Of a stretch of 64,000 nucleotides of DNA, positions 17,067 through 26,223 are shown one piece after another. Both the position numbers and the translations under genes were made by a program. The DNA is from Pseudaeromonas sp041441555 (GTDB lineage Bacteria; Pseudomonadota; Gammaproteobacteria; Enterobacterales; Aeromonadaceae): assembly GCA_041441555.1 (NCBI GenBank), contig JASDSW010000007.1, positions 1 through 64,000 on the forward strand. The letters run 5' to 3'. Below the pieces are notes generated by a model that was given only the letters and a program-made list of their open reading frames with translations, did not search any database and had not been told where the DNA came from. Within the stretch, counting starts at the first letter, position 1. The number at the start of each line of letters is the position of its first letter.

Positions 17067-17708
17067 TCACTCACGGTTGGCGTTTTCCGCCTCATTCGAT
17101 GAGGTCTGGGGCGGTAACGTCTGGATCGTTAACTGATAATCGAAGGCATGTTGCCACAGGCGGACCGGATTGCGATCCCCCGCCTGCGGCTGATAGGTAA
17201 TTTCGCTGACCAATTCACCCTTTTCGTTGCGCAGCTCGCGGCGCAGCGGCTGGTCGATCAGCTGCCATCCGGCGGGCAGCACCGCCTGCCAGGTCTCACG
17301 GGGCCAGTAGCTGAGCAGCACATCGGCCAACACCTGGTTGGCCGGCGGCAGGGCACCGAGTGCCGCCAGGGCGGGCAACTGCTCGACTCGGATGCCGTCC
17401 ATCCCATACTCGACGCGGAACAGCCGCACCCCGAGCAGCGAGAAACCCACCAGGCTCAGCCGCTGACCATCGGCTTCCATCACCACCAGCAGGCTGTGGC
17501 CACTGCTCTGCCTCTGCCCCTGGACCTGGGCGGTCAGGATCTGCTCGACGTGCAACGGGGTAGCCCGGCTCGGTGATGGCAACGGAACCACCACCTGCGG
17601 GGTCAGGTTGGCCTCGGGCCGAGTGCTGTCCGGCGTGGTCGTGCTGGCACACCCCGTCAGCCACACCACCAGCGCACAGACCCACGATAAACAGCGGCGG
17701 CTAAGCAT
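17067..17708 (-). CDS. DUF3261 outer-membrane-type lipoprotein of the APE cluster
   Basis: This is a 213-residue predicted lipoprotein. The N-terminus has a basic start, a hydrophobic stretch and the lipobox LTGC near residue 20. The rest lacks transmembrane segments and would lie in the periplasm. It matches the DUF3261 lipoprotein found in APE clusters (the apeN position) and probably helps move the pigment lipid to the outer membrane together with the LolA-like and MMPL proteins. It overlaps the exporter gene by 8 bp. The mechanism is inferred from context. Confidence 0.78.
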   Translation of the reverse strand: MLSRRCLSWVCALVVWLTGCASTTTPDSTRPEANLTPQVVVPLPSPSRATPLHVEQILTAQVQGQRQSSGHSLLVVMEADGQRLSLVGFSLLGVRLFRVEYGMDGIRVEQLPALAALGALPPANQVLADVLLSYWPRETWQAVLPAGWQLIDQPLRRELRNEKGELVSEITYQPQAGDRNPVRLWQHAFDYQLTIQTLPPQTSSNEAENANRE

Positions 17709-20169
17709 CCGATACCTCCTTCGATGGATAGCGAGCCGGCATCGCCAGGGGCGCCAGCAGGAAGGAGACAAACACGCCGACACTCAGCACCAGACCGAAA
17801 CTGGCAATCGCCTGGGTATGGCTAAGCGCCAGCAAGCCGAAGGCCAGCTGGGTGGTCAGGTTGGCCAGCAACACGGCCAGCAGGGTCGCCACCAGTCGCT
17901 CTTGAGCCGCACCAGCGCCACCGTCACCCGACTGACTGCTGTGGGCGAAGAAGAGGCCGTAATCGATACCGATGCCGAACACCAGACTCAAGGCCAGCAG
18001 GCTGAACAGGGTAAAAGGCATGCCACAGAAACCCAGGGCAGCCGTGGCCAGTGCCAAGGCGATGCCGTTACCCAACAGGATGCGCAGCGTCATCGCCCGT
18101 CCCAGCTTGTGCCAGAGCAGCCCAGCGGTCAGCAAGGCCCCCAGCCCGAGAAACAGACCGAGCAGCAGCCGATAACGAGCGAAGAGATCACTCCAGCTCT
18201 GCCGCTTGTCCTGCCAATGCACCCCCTGCAGCTGGGCGGTGGCACTCTGCAGCCGCGCCGCATCACGCACCCCGTTGACCGGCACCAGCACGGCCACCTG
18301 CCCCTGCGAGTTGCTCAACCCCTGCGAATTGCTTAGCCACAGCAGCCGCATCCCCTCGCTGACCGGGCTGCGCAGCCAGCTCTCCGGCAGCAAAGGTTGC
18401 AGCGGCGGCACCGTCGAGGTGGCTGCCTTCATGGTCAGACCCGCCTGTTGCAATCGGCTCACCACCTGAGGCTGCAGCGCAGAGAGCGCCGCATGTGTCG
18501 CCTCCTGGCGCGCTTGGGAAGGCAGACTGTCACTGAGCAGCCGATAGCCGTCGATGACTCCCTCACCCTGCAAGGACGCCAGGATCGGCCCCAACGTCTC
18601 CAGCCGTTGCAGCGTCTGTTCGCCGTTTTCCCCCAGCACCAGGAAACCGGTCAGTTGGCTCGATTGACCGGTCAACCGGGCCAGTTGCTGATCCTCGGCC
18701 TGCAAGGCCTGCGGCAGAGGCTGCAGACGGCGGATGTCGTCATCCACCACCAAGCGGCTCAGGCCGATGGCCGATACCGCCAGCAGCAGCACCGGCAGGG
18801 CCTGCCGCAGCAGACGGCTGTGTTGCCACCCCTGCAACCAGCGCAGCATCAGGGTGCGCAGCGGCAATGGCCGCTCGGTCATGGATCCCACCAAAAACGG
18901 GAACCAGACAAAGACGGAGATGAAGGAGCCGATGAGGCCGGCCAGCGAGAAGACCGCCATCTGCTGCAGACCGGGGAAAGGCGCCAGCCAGAGCAGCAGG
19001 TAGGCAAACAGCGTGGTAATGAGCGCCAACAACAAGGGCTGGCGCAGACGCAGCGCGGTGGCCAGCGGCGACTCCTCGTGACCATGCAGACGGCGCTCGC
19101 TCAGGTAGTGCAACGAGTAGTCATCCGAGATGCCGATGAGGCTCGAGCTGATGACCAGGGTAAACAGGTGGATCTGCCCAAAGCAGAGCAGCACCGCCAG
19201 CAGGCCGCTGACCATGCCCACCGCCAGCGGCAACATGCAGAGCCAGAGCGGGCGCAGACCGCGAAAGGCCCACCAGATGAGCAGCAGGACACCGAGCAGC
19301 GAACCCAACCCTATGGTCGAGATATCGGCCTTGGCCAGCTCGGCGGCATGATCGCTGTAGTAAAGGGTGCCACGGCGCAGCAACTGACTGCCAGGGAAGC
19401 GGCTCTGCAGCTCGCCGCGCAGCGTCTCGAGTCGGGCCGCCAATTGCCGGCCGGCGCGCAGATCGAAGGCGGAGCCCTTGAGTTCGGCACGCAGCAGATA
19501 CCAGTCGCGGCCCGTACTGACGTCGTGGCTGACCAACCAGCCATGTTGCAGACGCAACGGCCCGGTATTCTGCCCCTGCACCACGGCGCGGGTCAGCAGC
19601 AGCGGATCGGCTTGCCACTCGGCGGGCCCCACCCCGGCAAAGGGAGAGTAGACCTGGCCCAGCACCCACTGACTCCAGACGGCAGCGCCCTGGGCCAGCC
19701 GTTGCTGGCTGGCGGCATCCAGCCGCTGGTAGCGAAAATCGTGCAGGAAGTGGCGCCAGGCGGCCACATCTACCGCATTGGGTCCCTGGACGCTCTGCAA
19801 ACCCGGCAGCTCATGCAACGCCTGATACCACCAGAGTGCGGCACTCTCGCCGCGCTGACCGGCCGGCAGACTGATGAGCCAAAACAGCTGACGATCCAGA
19901 CGCTGGCTCAACTGCTCCTGCCAGATAGGATCCAGCCCCGAGGCCTCATCCTGGGGCAGCAGCGCCATCACGCTGCTGTTGATACGCGCCTCCGGCAACA
20001 GGGCCAGCAGCCCCGCCAACATCAGCAGGGAGGCCACCAGCCAGCCCCAAGCCAGGCGACGCCAGCGCCGTTGCTCGACCGGACTCGGTTCCATGGGGGG
20101 AGTCGGCTCCATGGGGACACTCGGCTCCGCCGCGGCGACCTCAGTCGGCAAATCGGCGCTGTTCGACAT
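17701..20169 (-). CDS. MMPL/RND-family exporter of the APE cluster
   Basis: This is an 822-residue inner-membrane protein with two similar halves, each a large periplasmic loop followed by a bundle of membrane helices (about 280-460 and 640-810), the architecture of MMPL lipid exporters. A conserved short-loop motif, SDDYSLHYL in the first half and GIDYGLFFAH in the second, carries the Asp residues typical of proton-coupled RND transporters. The start MSNSADLPT follows AGGAG at good spacing; a start seven codons upstream is less likely. It occupies the apeM position and probably exports the finished aryl polyene lipid. Confidence 0.85.
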   Translation of the reverse strand: MSNSADLPTEVAAAEPSVPMEPTPPMEPSPVEQRRWRRLAWGWLVASLLMLAGLLALLPEARINSSVMALLPQDEASGLDPIWQEQLSQRLDRQLFWLISLPAGQRGESAALWWYQALHELPGLQSVQGPNAVDVAAWRHFLHDFRYQRLDAASQQRLAQGAAVWSQWVLGQVYSPFAGVGPAEWQADPLLLTRAVVQGQNTGPLRLQHGWLVSHDVSTGRDWYLLRAELKGSAFDLRAGRQLAARLETLRGELQSRFPGSQLLRRGTLYYSDHAAELAKADISTIGLGSLLGVLLLIWWAFRGLRPLWLCMLPLAVGMVSGLLAVLLCFGQIHLFTLVISSSLIGISDDYSLHYLSERRLHGHEESPLATALRLRQPLLLALITTLFAYLLLWLAPFPGLQQMAVFSLAGLIGSFISVFVWFPFLVGSMTERPLPLRTLMLRWLQGWQHSRLLRQALPVLLLAVSAIGLSRLVVDDDIRRLQPLPQALQAEDQQLARLTGQSSQLTGFLVLGENGEQTLQRLETLGPILASLQGEGVIDGYRLLSDSLPSQARQEATHAALSALQPQVVSRLQQAGLTMKAATSTVPPLQPLLPESWLRSPVSEGMRLLWLSNSQGLSNSQGQVAVLVPVNGVRDAARLQSATAQLQGVHWQDKRQSWSDLFARYRLLLGLFLGLGALLTAGLLWHKLGRAMTLRILLGNGIALALATAALGFCGMPFTLFSLLALSLVFGIGIDYGLFFAHSSQSGDGGAGAAQERLVATLLAVLLANLTTQLAFGLLALSHTQAIASFGLVLSVGVFVSFLLAPLAMPARYPSKEVSDA

Positions 20170-20761
20170 CGGTAAGCTCCTCGGGGACATGCTGAATGGC
20201 GCTGAAATTCAGTTGGGTTTCATCCCCCTGGCGGTCACGGATCAGCAACTGCTGCAACTCCAGGCTGCCCTGCATCTCCAGCTGTGCGAACACCTGATTC
20301 AGCGGCGGCTGTTTCGGCGTCAATTGCAGTTGCCAGGCCTGGGGCCCCGGGGTAAACGCCAGGGTGAAGTGCTGCTCCATCGCCTGTTGGTCGGCCGTGA
20401 AGAGACTCAGCAACAGGTGGGAAAACTCGAACAGCTGCGGATTGGCATCCGCGGTGATCGCCTCCGCCGGCTGTCCAGCCAACTGCTGCACCAGACGCCG
20501 ATCATCCAGGGTCAGTGTCAGCTCGAAGGGCTCAGTCTGGTGCCACCAGAGACCATGGGCGCGGGAGAAGAGCAGCTCGCCACTGGAACGCAGCGGCTGC
20601 GCCAGCCCGCTGACCCGCTTGAGCTGCACGAAATGGGCGCGCAGGGTCGGCGCCGCCGTCAGCTGACGCTGCAGATCCGCCAGCGTCTGGGGGCTGGCAG
20701 TCGCTGCCGCGGCCGACTGCCAGCAAACGAGCAGCAGCCCCAGGAACCAACCAAGCCTCAT
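20141..20761 (-). CDS. LolA-like periplasmic carrier of the APE cluster
   Basis: This 206-residue protein has a clear Sec signal peptide (MRLGWFLGLLLVCWQSAAAA) and the general shape of LolA, the periplasmic chaperone that ferries lipoproteins to the outer membrane. It is probably a dedicated carrier for the aryl polyene lipid or its lipoprotein partner (apeL position), not the housekeeping LolA. The start overlaps the thioesterase stop as ATGA. It overlaps the exporter by 29 bp. Confidence 0.8.
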   Translation of the reverse strand: MRLGWFLGLLLVCWQSAAAATASPQTLADLQRQLTAAPTLRAHFVQLKRVSGLAQPLRSSGELLFSRAHGLWWHQTEPFELTLTLDDRRLVQQLAGQPAEAITADANPQLFEFSHLLLSLFTADQQAMEQHFTLAFTPGPQAWQLQLTPKQPPLNQVFAQLEMQGSLELQQLLIRDRQGDETQLNFSAIQHVPEELTDVEQRRFAD

Positions 20762-21180
20762 GACGCTATCCCCAACTTTTGCAGCAGGATGGGCGGTGAG
20801 ACCAGCCGCATCTCGCCACTGGGCATCGCCACCGCCACCTGGATGGTGTAGCCCTTGCTGGTGCGCGCACCACTGGCCACGTCGAAGAATTCGTAGTCGA
20901 TGCGCAGACGGTTCTCGTACTCGCTGATGCGGGCCTCGACCCGCACCAGTTGGTCGAACAGCAGCGGCGCAATGAACTTCATCCGGGTATCGATGATGGG
21001 CCAGGCGAAGCCCGAGGCCTCCATCTCCCGATAGCCATAGCCGATCTGCCGCAACAGCTCGCAACGCACCTGCTCCATGTAACGGAAGTAGTTGCCGTGC
21101 CAGACCACCTGCATCGGATCGACATCGTTGAACGGGATGCGCAGCGTGATGGATGCGCTCGGCAGTTGCAGCTCACTCAT
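20758..21180 (-). CDS. apeK: Acyl thioesterase ApeK (4HBT family)
   Basis: This is a 140-residue hotdog thioesterase. The 4-hydroxybenzoyl-CoA thioesterase active-site segment is seen as FNDVDPMQVVWHGNYFRYME near residues 16-35, including the catalytic Asp. In characterised APE systems ApeK is the thioesterase associated with releasing or editing chains. It overlaps the ammonia-lyase gene by 4 bp. Confidence 0.83.
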   Translation of the reverse strand: MSELQLPSASITLRIPFNDVDPMQVVWHGNYFRYMEQVRCELLRQIGYGYREMEASGFAWPIIDTRMKFIAPLLFDQLVRVEARISEYENRLRIDYEFFDVASGARTSKGYTIQVAVAMPSGEMRLVSPPILLQKLGIAS

Positions 21181-22814
21181 GCTGGTTCTCCGCAGAGTTC
21201 CGCAGGGGCCGAGGCTGCCTGCGGCTGACGGTTCTCATATAGGGGCCAGCTCGCCTGCTGGATGGTGGCGATCAGTGCACGCAGCTCACCCTCCAGCGGC
21301 CGATCCTCGGTCAGTACCGGGCTCATCGCCCGCACATCGCTCAGGGTCTGGCGCAGGGACGGCGCCAGGCGGCCGACGCTCTGACCATCCAGCGCCAACC
21401 GCTGCTCGGTCCCCTGCACCGCCGCCAGCAGAGCGGCTGCGGCCACCTGCTCGGTCAGCTGCAACACCCGCAGACAATCGCGGGCGGCAATGGTGCCCAT
21501 GCTCACCTTGTCCTGGTTATGACACTCGGTGGAGCGCGAGAAGATGCTGGCCGGCAGGGTCAGCTTCAACGCCTCGGCGGTCCAGGCGGAGGCGCCAATC
21601 TGCACCGCCTTGAAGCCGTGGTTGATTAGGCGGCGCTGGCCGGTGGCACCGCTGAGGTTGCTCGGCAACCCCTTGTTGAACTTGACGTCCACCAGCTGGG
21701 CCAGCTGGCGGTCCAGCAGATCGGCCAGGTTGGCGATGGCCGTCTTCATGCTGTCCATCGCCATGGCGATGTGGCCACCGTAGAAGTGACCGCCGTGCAT
21801 CACATGCTCCTCTTCGCCATCGATCAGCGGGTTATCGTTGGCGCTGTTGAGCTCGTTCTCGATCAGCTGCCGCCACCAGGGCAGGCCATCGGCCACCACG
21901 CCGATGACATGGGGGGCACAGCGCAGGGAGTAGCGATCCTGCAGCCGATCGCTGTGGCGCGGTAGCGCCTCGGCCTGCAGATCGGCGCGCAACCAGGCGG
22001 CAATCTGCTGCAAACCCGGATGGGGCTTGGCGGCGAAGAGTCGGGCATCGAAGTGGAAGGCGTTGCCCGCCATCGCCTCAGTCATCAGCGCCGTGATGCG
22101 GGTCGAGAGTCGCATCAGATAGTCACAGCGGGCATAGGCCAAGCAGGCCAGCGCCGTCATCACCGAGGTGCCATTCATCAGGGCCAGCCCCTCCTTGGGG
22201 CGCAGCACCAGCGGCGCAACCCCCAGCTCGCGGTAGACCTCGGCACTGGGGCGCAAGGCGCCACGCCAGTAGACCTCGCGCTCGCCCACCAACACGGCGG
22301 CGACATAGGAGAGCGGTGTCAGATCGCCACTGGCACCAACCGAGCCCTCTTCGGGGATGCGAGGGATGATGTCCTGAGCCAGTAGCCAGTTCAGCCGCTC
22401 CAGCAGCGGCAGACTGACCCCGGAAACCCCCTGGGCCAGCGAGCACAGACGGGTCGCCAGCACGGCGCGTCCGGCCTCGATGCTCAGGTTGGCCCCCAGG
22501 CCGCAACCGTGAAAATGAGTCAGGTGCAGTGGTAGCTCGGGCACCAGCTCGGTTGGTACCGCATTGGTCACCGAGTCGCCATAACCGGTGGTGACCCCGT
22601 AGATCACCCCCTCTTCGGCCAGCAGGCGATCGAGAAAATCGGCACCATTCTGGATGCGACGGCGAAAATCGGCCTGACGGTTGAGTTCAGGGAGTGCCTG
22701 CCGATGGGCCAGCGCCACCACCTGTTCGATGGTCAGGCGTTCGGCGCCAAATGTCACACGTTGGGCGTCAGCCTGCATCGGCTCGCCGCACTCACTACTT
22801 GTCTGTGTTGTCAT
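21177..22814 (-). CDS. Histidine/tyrosine ammonia-lyase-like MIO enzyme of the APE cluster
   Basis: This 545-residue protein belongs to the aromatic amino acid ammonia-lyase family. The Ala-Ser-Gly triad that cyclises to the MIO cofactor is present in VGASGDLTPLSYVAA near residue 160, and the catalytic Tyr segment GVTTGYGDSV near 65. In the APE context it should supply the cinnamate-type aryl starter. At the selectivity position, aligned by eye, the residues are Thr-His (LTHFHGCG), closer to the Ser-His of histidine lyases than to the His-Leu of tyrosine lyases. No other hut gene is nearby. The start MTTQTSS overlaps the previous gene by 20 bp. Confidence 0.85.
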   Translation of the reverse strand: MTTQTSSECGEPMQADAQRVTFGAERLTIEQVVALAHRQALPELNRQADFRRRIQNGADFLDRLLAEEGVIYGVTTGYGDSVTNAVPTELVPELPLHLTHFHGCGLGANLSIEAGRAVLATRLCSLAQGVSGVSLPLLERLNWLLAQDIIPRIPEEGSVGASGDLTPLSYVAAVLVGEREVYWRGALRPSAEVYRELGVAPLVLRPKEGLALMNGTSVMTALACLAYARCDYLMRLSTRITALMTEAMAGNAFHFDARLFAAKPHPGLQQIAAWLRADLQAEALPRHSDRLQDRYSLRCAPHVIGVVADGLPWWRQLIENELNSANDNPLIDGEEEHVMHGGHFYGGHIAMAMDSMKTAIANLADLLDRQLAQLVDVKFNKGLPSNLSGATGQRRLINHGFKAVQIGASAWTAEALKLTLPASIFSRSTECHNQDKVSMGTIAARDCLRVLQLTEQVAAAALLAAVQGTEQRLALDGQSVGRLAPSLRQTLSDVRAMSPVLTEDRPLEGELRALIATIQQASWPLYENRQPQAASAPAELCGEPA

Positions 22815-24504
22815 CGGATAAGTGCCAGAAATCAAAGAAATTAAACCAGTCGAGCGGCGCCTTCAGGCAGTGGTGTTGCAACCGCTCGGCATACTGTTGA
22901 ACCAGCTGCGGCAAGGCCGCCGCTCGCTCGCGACGCGGCAACTGCAGCTGCGCGGCAAACGGCTCGAAATAGACGCGAAAACGGCCCTGCTCGCGCAGGC
23001 CGAATAGCAGATAAACCGGGGCGCCGAGGGCCGCCGCCAGCATGAAGGGCCCTTGCGGGAAGGGAGCCGGCGCGCCGAGGAAGTCCGCCCAGATCACCCG
23101 TTTCTCCCGGGTCACCGAGGTGCGGTCACCCACCAGCACCACCCACTCGCCCGCCTCCAGCTTCTCCTTGAGCAGGATGGCCGTCTCCGGCCCCACCTCG
23201 CGCACCTGGATCAGCTGCAGATTGGCCTGGGGATTGACCGCCTGCAGCAGGCGATTGAAGCGTTCGGCGTGGTCGGTAAAGACCAGCGCATTGACCGTCA
23301 CCTGCCCCAGCGAGCGGCTCAGGGCGCGACACAGCTCCAGATCGCCCAGGTGGGAGCCGAGCACCAATACCCCTTGCGGCCGCTCCCGGAGCGCCTGGTA
23401 GGCGCCGTTGTCGATGAGCTCGACCTGTTCGTGGCGGATCTCGCCGCGCCAGCCCGCCAGCTTGTCCAGCATCGCCTCGCCAAAGCGCAGGAAGTGACGG
23501 AAGCTGCTGCGGGGCTCCGCAGGCAGAGTGATGCCCCGGGCCGCGGCGAAGTTTTCCAGCCGTTGCAGATACTCGGTGGAGGCGCGACGCTGGCGCACAC
23601 CGGTTAGCCAGAAGTAGGCGATCACCGGATAGAGGCAGAGTTGAAAGCCACGGCGCCCGAAGGTGTCATAACACCAGAGCATGAAGTTCAACCCCCACTG
23701 GGCACCCCGCTCCGGCGTCCGTGACCAGTGCAGACGGCGACGGCAGCGGCCCCAGGTCAGATCCAGCATCCGCTCGCAGACCAGACGGGTGTGCATCCAG
23801 GAGATGCGCAGGTTGTCGCGCCAGACATCGAAATGGGAGAGACCATCGGGCGGATAGATGACCCGGGTCGGCAGGAAGCGCACCGCCACCCCGGCCCAGT
23901 AGAGTCGCACCATCACCTCGGTGTCGAAATCCATGCGCTGTCCCAGCGTGCGGCGATCCAGCAGTGTCAGAGTTGAGGCCAGCGGGTAGACCCGAAACCC
24001 GCACATGCTGTCGCGGATCTCAAAGGAGGAGGTCTCCAGCCAGACCCAGACATGGGTGACATAGCGACCGTAGAAACGCCCCTTCGGCACCGACTCGTCG
24101 TAGACCGGCGCACCGGAGATCAGCGCCTGCGGATGCAGCCGTGCCTCGGCCAGCAGACGCGGCACATCGGCCAGATCGTGCTGGCCGTCGGCATCCAGCT
24201 GCAGGGCATGAGTGAAGCCCAAGGCGGCCGCCTGACGCAGACCGTGGCTCACGGCGCCCCCCTTGCCCTGATTGAGCGGCAACCGCCGCAGGGTGATCCA
24301 GGCATGACGCGCCACCAACGCGTCGAGCAGTTGGGCCGTCTCGGCGCCGCTCCCGTCATCGACGATGAGGCAAGGCAATAGCGACTCATCCTGCTGCTGC
24401 GCCGCCAACCAGCCATCCAGCATGCGCACCAGCGCCGGGCCATGGTTGTAGCAGGGGATCAGCAGACAGGGGCGAAACAGTGGCGAAGAGTCCGGGCTCC
24501 TCAT
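22795..24504 (-). CDS. Fused glycosyltransferase family 2 / LpxL-like acyltransferase
   Basis: This 569-residue protein joins two enzymes (the apeJ position). Residues about 8-230 form a GT-A domain starting LLIPCYNHG and carrying LDADGQHD, the metal-binding Asp motif. Residues about 290-560 are an acyltransferase of the LpxL/lysophospholipid type, with the H-x4-E motif GSHLGDLELC. A short hydrophobic stretch near 265-280 links them. Together they could add a sugar and an acyl chain to build the lipid anchor of the aryl polyene. The start overlaps the apeI stop by 4 bp. Confidence 0.85.
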   Translation of the reverse strand: MRSPDSSPLFRPCLLIPCYNHGPALVRMLDGWLAAQQQDESLLPCLIVDDGSGAETAQLLDALVARHAWITLRRLPLNQGKGGAVSHGLRQAAALGFTHALQLDADGQHDLADVPRLLAEARLHPQALISGAPVYDESVPKGRFYGRYVTHVWVWLETSSFEIRDSMCGFRVYPLASTLTLLDRRTLGQRMDFDTEVMVRLYWAGVAVRFLPTRVIYPPDGLSHFDVWRDNLRISWMHTRLVCERMLDLTWGRCRRRLHWSRTPERGAQWGLNFMLWCYDTFGRRGFQLCLYPVIAYFWLTGVRQRRASTEYLQRLENFAAARGITLPAEPRSSFRHFLRFGEAMLDKLAGWRGEIRHEQVELIDNGAYQALRERPQGVLVLGSHLGDLELCRALSRSLGQVTVNALVFTDHAERFNRLLQAVNPQANLQLIQVREVGPETAILLKEKLEAGEWVVLVGDRTSVTREKRVIWADFLGAPAPFPQGPFMLAAALGAPVYLLFGLREQGRFRVYFEPFAAQLQLPRRERAAALPQLVQQYAERLQHHCLKAPLDWFNFFDFWHLSDDNTDK

Positions 24505-24854
24505 AGTTTCACCCGCCCGCTGCTGGCCGTTTCACCATCCTTCAGATAGCAAAACTGCAATTTACGTTGTTCTGGCTGCCAGCTCAGTTGCAGCTCCACC
24601 TCGTTCCCCGGCCGCAGCGGCTGCTGGAACTTGAGCATCTCCAGACCCGAAAACCGCTCTTCGATGGCCCACTGCTCACAGGCGTAGCCGATCGCCAGAT
24701 GCAGCTGCGCTACCCCCGGCAACAGGGGGGCGCCAGGGAAATGGCCGGCAAACCAGACCAGCCCAGGGTCAAGCCGCAACTGCAGGGTCAGGCTGTGACC
24801 ATCCAACACCTGGCTCAACAGCGTCGGGGTTGACGCATCAGGAGAGAGGGACAT
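24501..24854 (-). CDS. apeI: APE dehydratase subunit ApeI (hotdog fold)
   Basis: This is a 117-residue FabZ-like hotdog protein. It keeps the catalytic His segment as FAGHFPGAPLLPGV near residues 35-48, but the Glu expected seven residues on is replaced by His (PGVAQLHLAIG). It would act with ApeP as the 3-hydroxyacyl-ACP dehydratase that creates each double bond. The real start MSLSPDAST lies inside a longer frame that is only antisense-like upstream. It overlaps apeH by 17 bp. Confidence 0.85.
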   Translation of the reverse strand: MSLSPDASTPTLLSQVLDGHSLTLQLRLDPGLVWFAGHFPGAPLLPGVAQLHLAIGYACEQWAIEERFSGLEMLKFQQPLRPGNEVELQLSWQPEQRKLQFCYLKDGETASSGRVKL

Positions 24855-26223
24855 CAAACAGCTCCTTGAGCTCGAGATAGGGCAACTTGCCCTGAGAATT
24901 ACGCGGCAGTACCGTGACACAACGGACGCGCCGCGGCAGGGCCACCGGCTCCAGCCAGGGGCGCAACTGCTGACGCAGATCCAGCAGAAAATGACCACCA
25001 CCCAGCCGTTGCCACTGCCGCTCGCCCTCGGCAGAGAGCACCAGCACGGCCCCCAGCAACTGACGCGCCCCCTGCTCCAGCGGCAGTACCACGGCCTCCT
25101 GTACCCAGTCGAGGGCGCGCAGTCGGCGCTCGACCTCATCCAGCGAGACCCGCTTCTCGGCCAGCTTGACGATGCGATCCTGCCGCCCCAGCAGGGTGAA
25201 ACCCTCGGCGTGCAGAGCAATCTTGTCCGTGGTCAACCAGGTCTCGGCATCGGCCAGAAAGGGGGATCGCAGCCGCAGACAGTCCTGTTCATCCTGACTG
25301 ACCTCCAGACCCGGCAGCGGCTGCCAGGGCGTGTCGGCCTCGTTGGCCTGACGCCAGGCGATGCCGCCGGTCTCGCTGCTGCCATAAATTTCGACCGGCA
25401 AAGCGCCAAACAGCTGCTGACTCTGCAGGGCGGCGGCATGGGGCAGAGGGCCGCCGGAGGAGTAGAGCAGACGGCAACCAGTCGCCGCCAGCTTGGGATC
25501 CAGCCGGGCGAGGAAGGCCGGCGAGCTGACGAGCAACCAGGGCTCGCCCGGGTGGTCGGCCACCCACTGGCAGAGCTGTTCGGGAAACTCCAGATTTTGA
25601 CTGGCAAACGGCACTCCGGCACACAGAGGCAGCAACACCCGGAACAGCAGGCCGTAGATGTGCTGATGGCTGACCGTGGCCAGCACCCGCCCCCCCTGCC
25701 ACTGGGAGTGCCACAGCGACCACTGGACGGCCAGCTCGGCCTCCAACTGGCGCTGCGACTTGAGAATTGCCTTGGGTTGCCCCGTCGAGCCCGAGGTGAA
25801 CAACACGCAGCTGAGCTCCGTCGTCCACTCCGGCAAGGAGGGCTCCTCACCCTCGATGGTCTCATCGCCCACGGTCGAGCAGACGGGCCAGGGAAGAGCG
25901 AGGCCAGGCTCCAACGGCAGATCGGTCAACACTCCATCGAGGTGCTCTGCCAGTTCGGCCAACTGGGCCAGACGATTATGACCCGGCAACACCACCTGAC
26001 AGCCTGCGTAGCCACAGGCGAGCAGCGCCACGACAAAGGGGTAGCTCTCCTGATAGCAGAGCGCCCAGCGTTGCACCGGTTGCCCTTGCAGACGCGCCAC
26101 CAGTCGGGCCACATCACGGCGCAGCTCGGCCAGCGTCAGGGTACGATCAGCCTGCCAGGCGATGGCGCGATCGCTCTGGGGCTGGTTCAACAGTTGGGAG
26201 AGCGGTAGCAGGGGGCAACTCAT
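24838..26223 (-). CDS. apeH: Acyl-CoA/ACP ligase ApeH (AMP-binding)
   Basis: This is a 461-residue adenylating enzyme with the P-loop-like motif FTSGSTGQPKAI near residue 130, the A5-type motif IYGSSETGGIAWR and the late motif LLGRQDRIVKL. In APE biosynthesis ApeH activates the aryl acid (for example 4-hydroxycinnamate) and loads it onto the acyl carrier protein. The start MSCPLLPLS overlaps the previous stop as ATGA. It is somewhat short for the family (typically around 500 residues), mainly in the C-terminal subdomain. Confidence 0.87.
   Translation of the reverse strand: MSCPLLPLSQLLNQPQSDRAIAWQADRTLTLAELRRDVARLVARLQGQPVQRWALCYQESYPFVVALLACGYAGCQVVLPGHNRLAQLAELAEHLDGVLTDLPLEPGLALPWPVCSTVGDETIEGEEPSLPEWTTELSCVLFTSGSTGQPKAILKSQRQLEAELAVQWSLWHSQWQGGRVLATVSHQHIYGLLFRVLLPLCAGVPFASQNLEFPEQLCQWVADHPGEPWLLVSSPAFLARLDPKLAATGCRLLYSSGGPLPHAAALQSQQLFGALPVEIYGSSETGGIAWRQANEADTPWQPLPGLEVSQDEQDCLRLRSPFLADAETWLTTDKIALHAEGFTLLGRQDRIVKLAEKRVSLDEVERRLRALDWVQEAVVLPLEQGARQLLGAVLVLSAEGERQWQRLGGGHFLLDLRQQLRPWLEPVALPRRVRCVTVLPRNSQGKLPYLELKELFDVPLS

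Noticed and set aside
18397..20175. A 592-codon open frame on the plus strand opposite the MMPL exporter gene
   Set aside because: It is Gln/Arg/His-rich, as expected for the antisense of a GC-rich Leu-rich membrane gene, has no motif, and lies opposite a protein with a clear MMPL architecture.
21177..22814. Histidine-utilisation (hut) locus
   Set aside because: The HAL-like gene has no hutU, hutI, hutG or hutC neighbours and is embedded with overlapping starts and stops in the APE operon, so it is taken as an APE enzyme.
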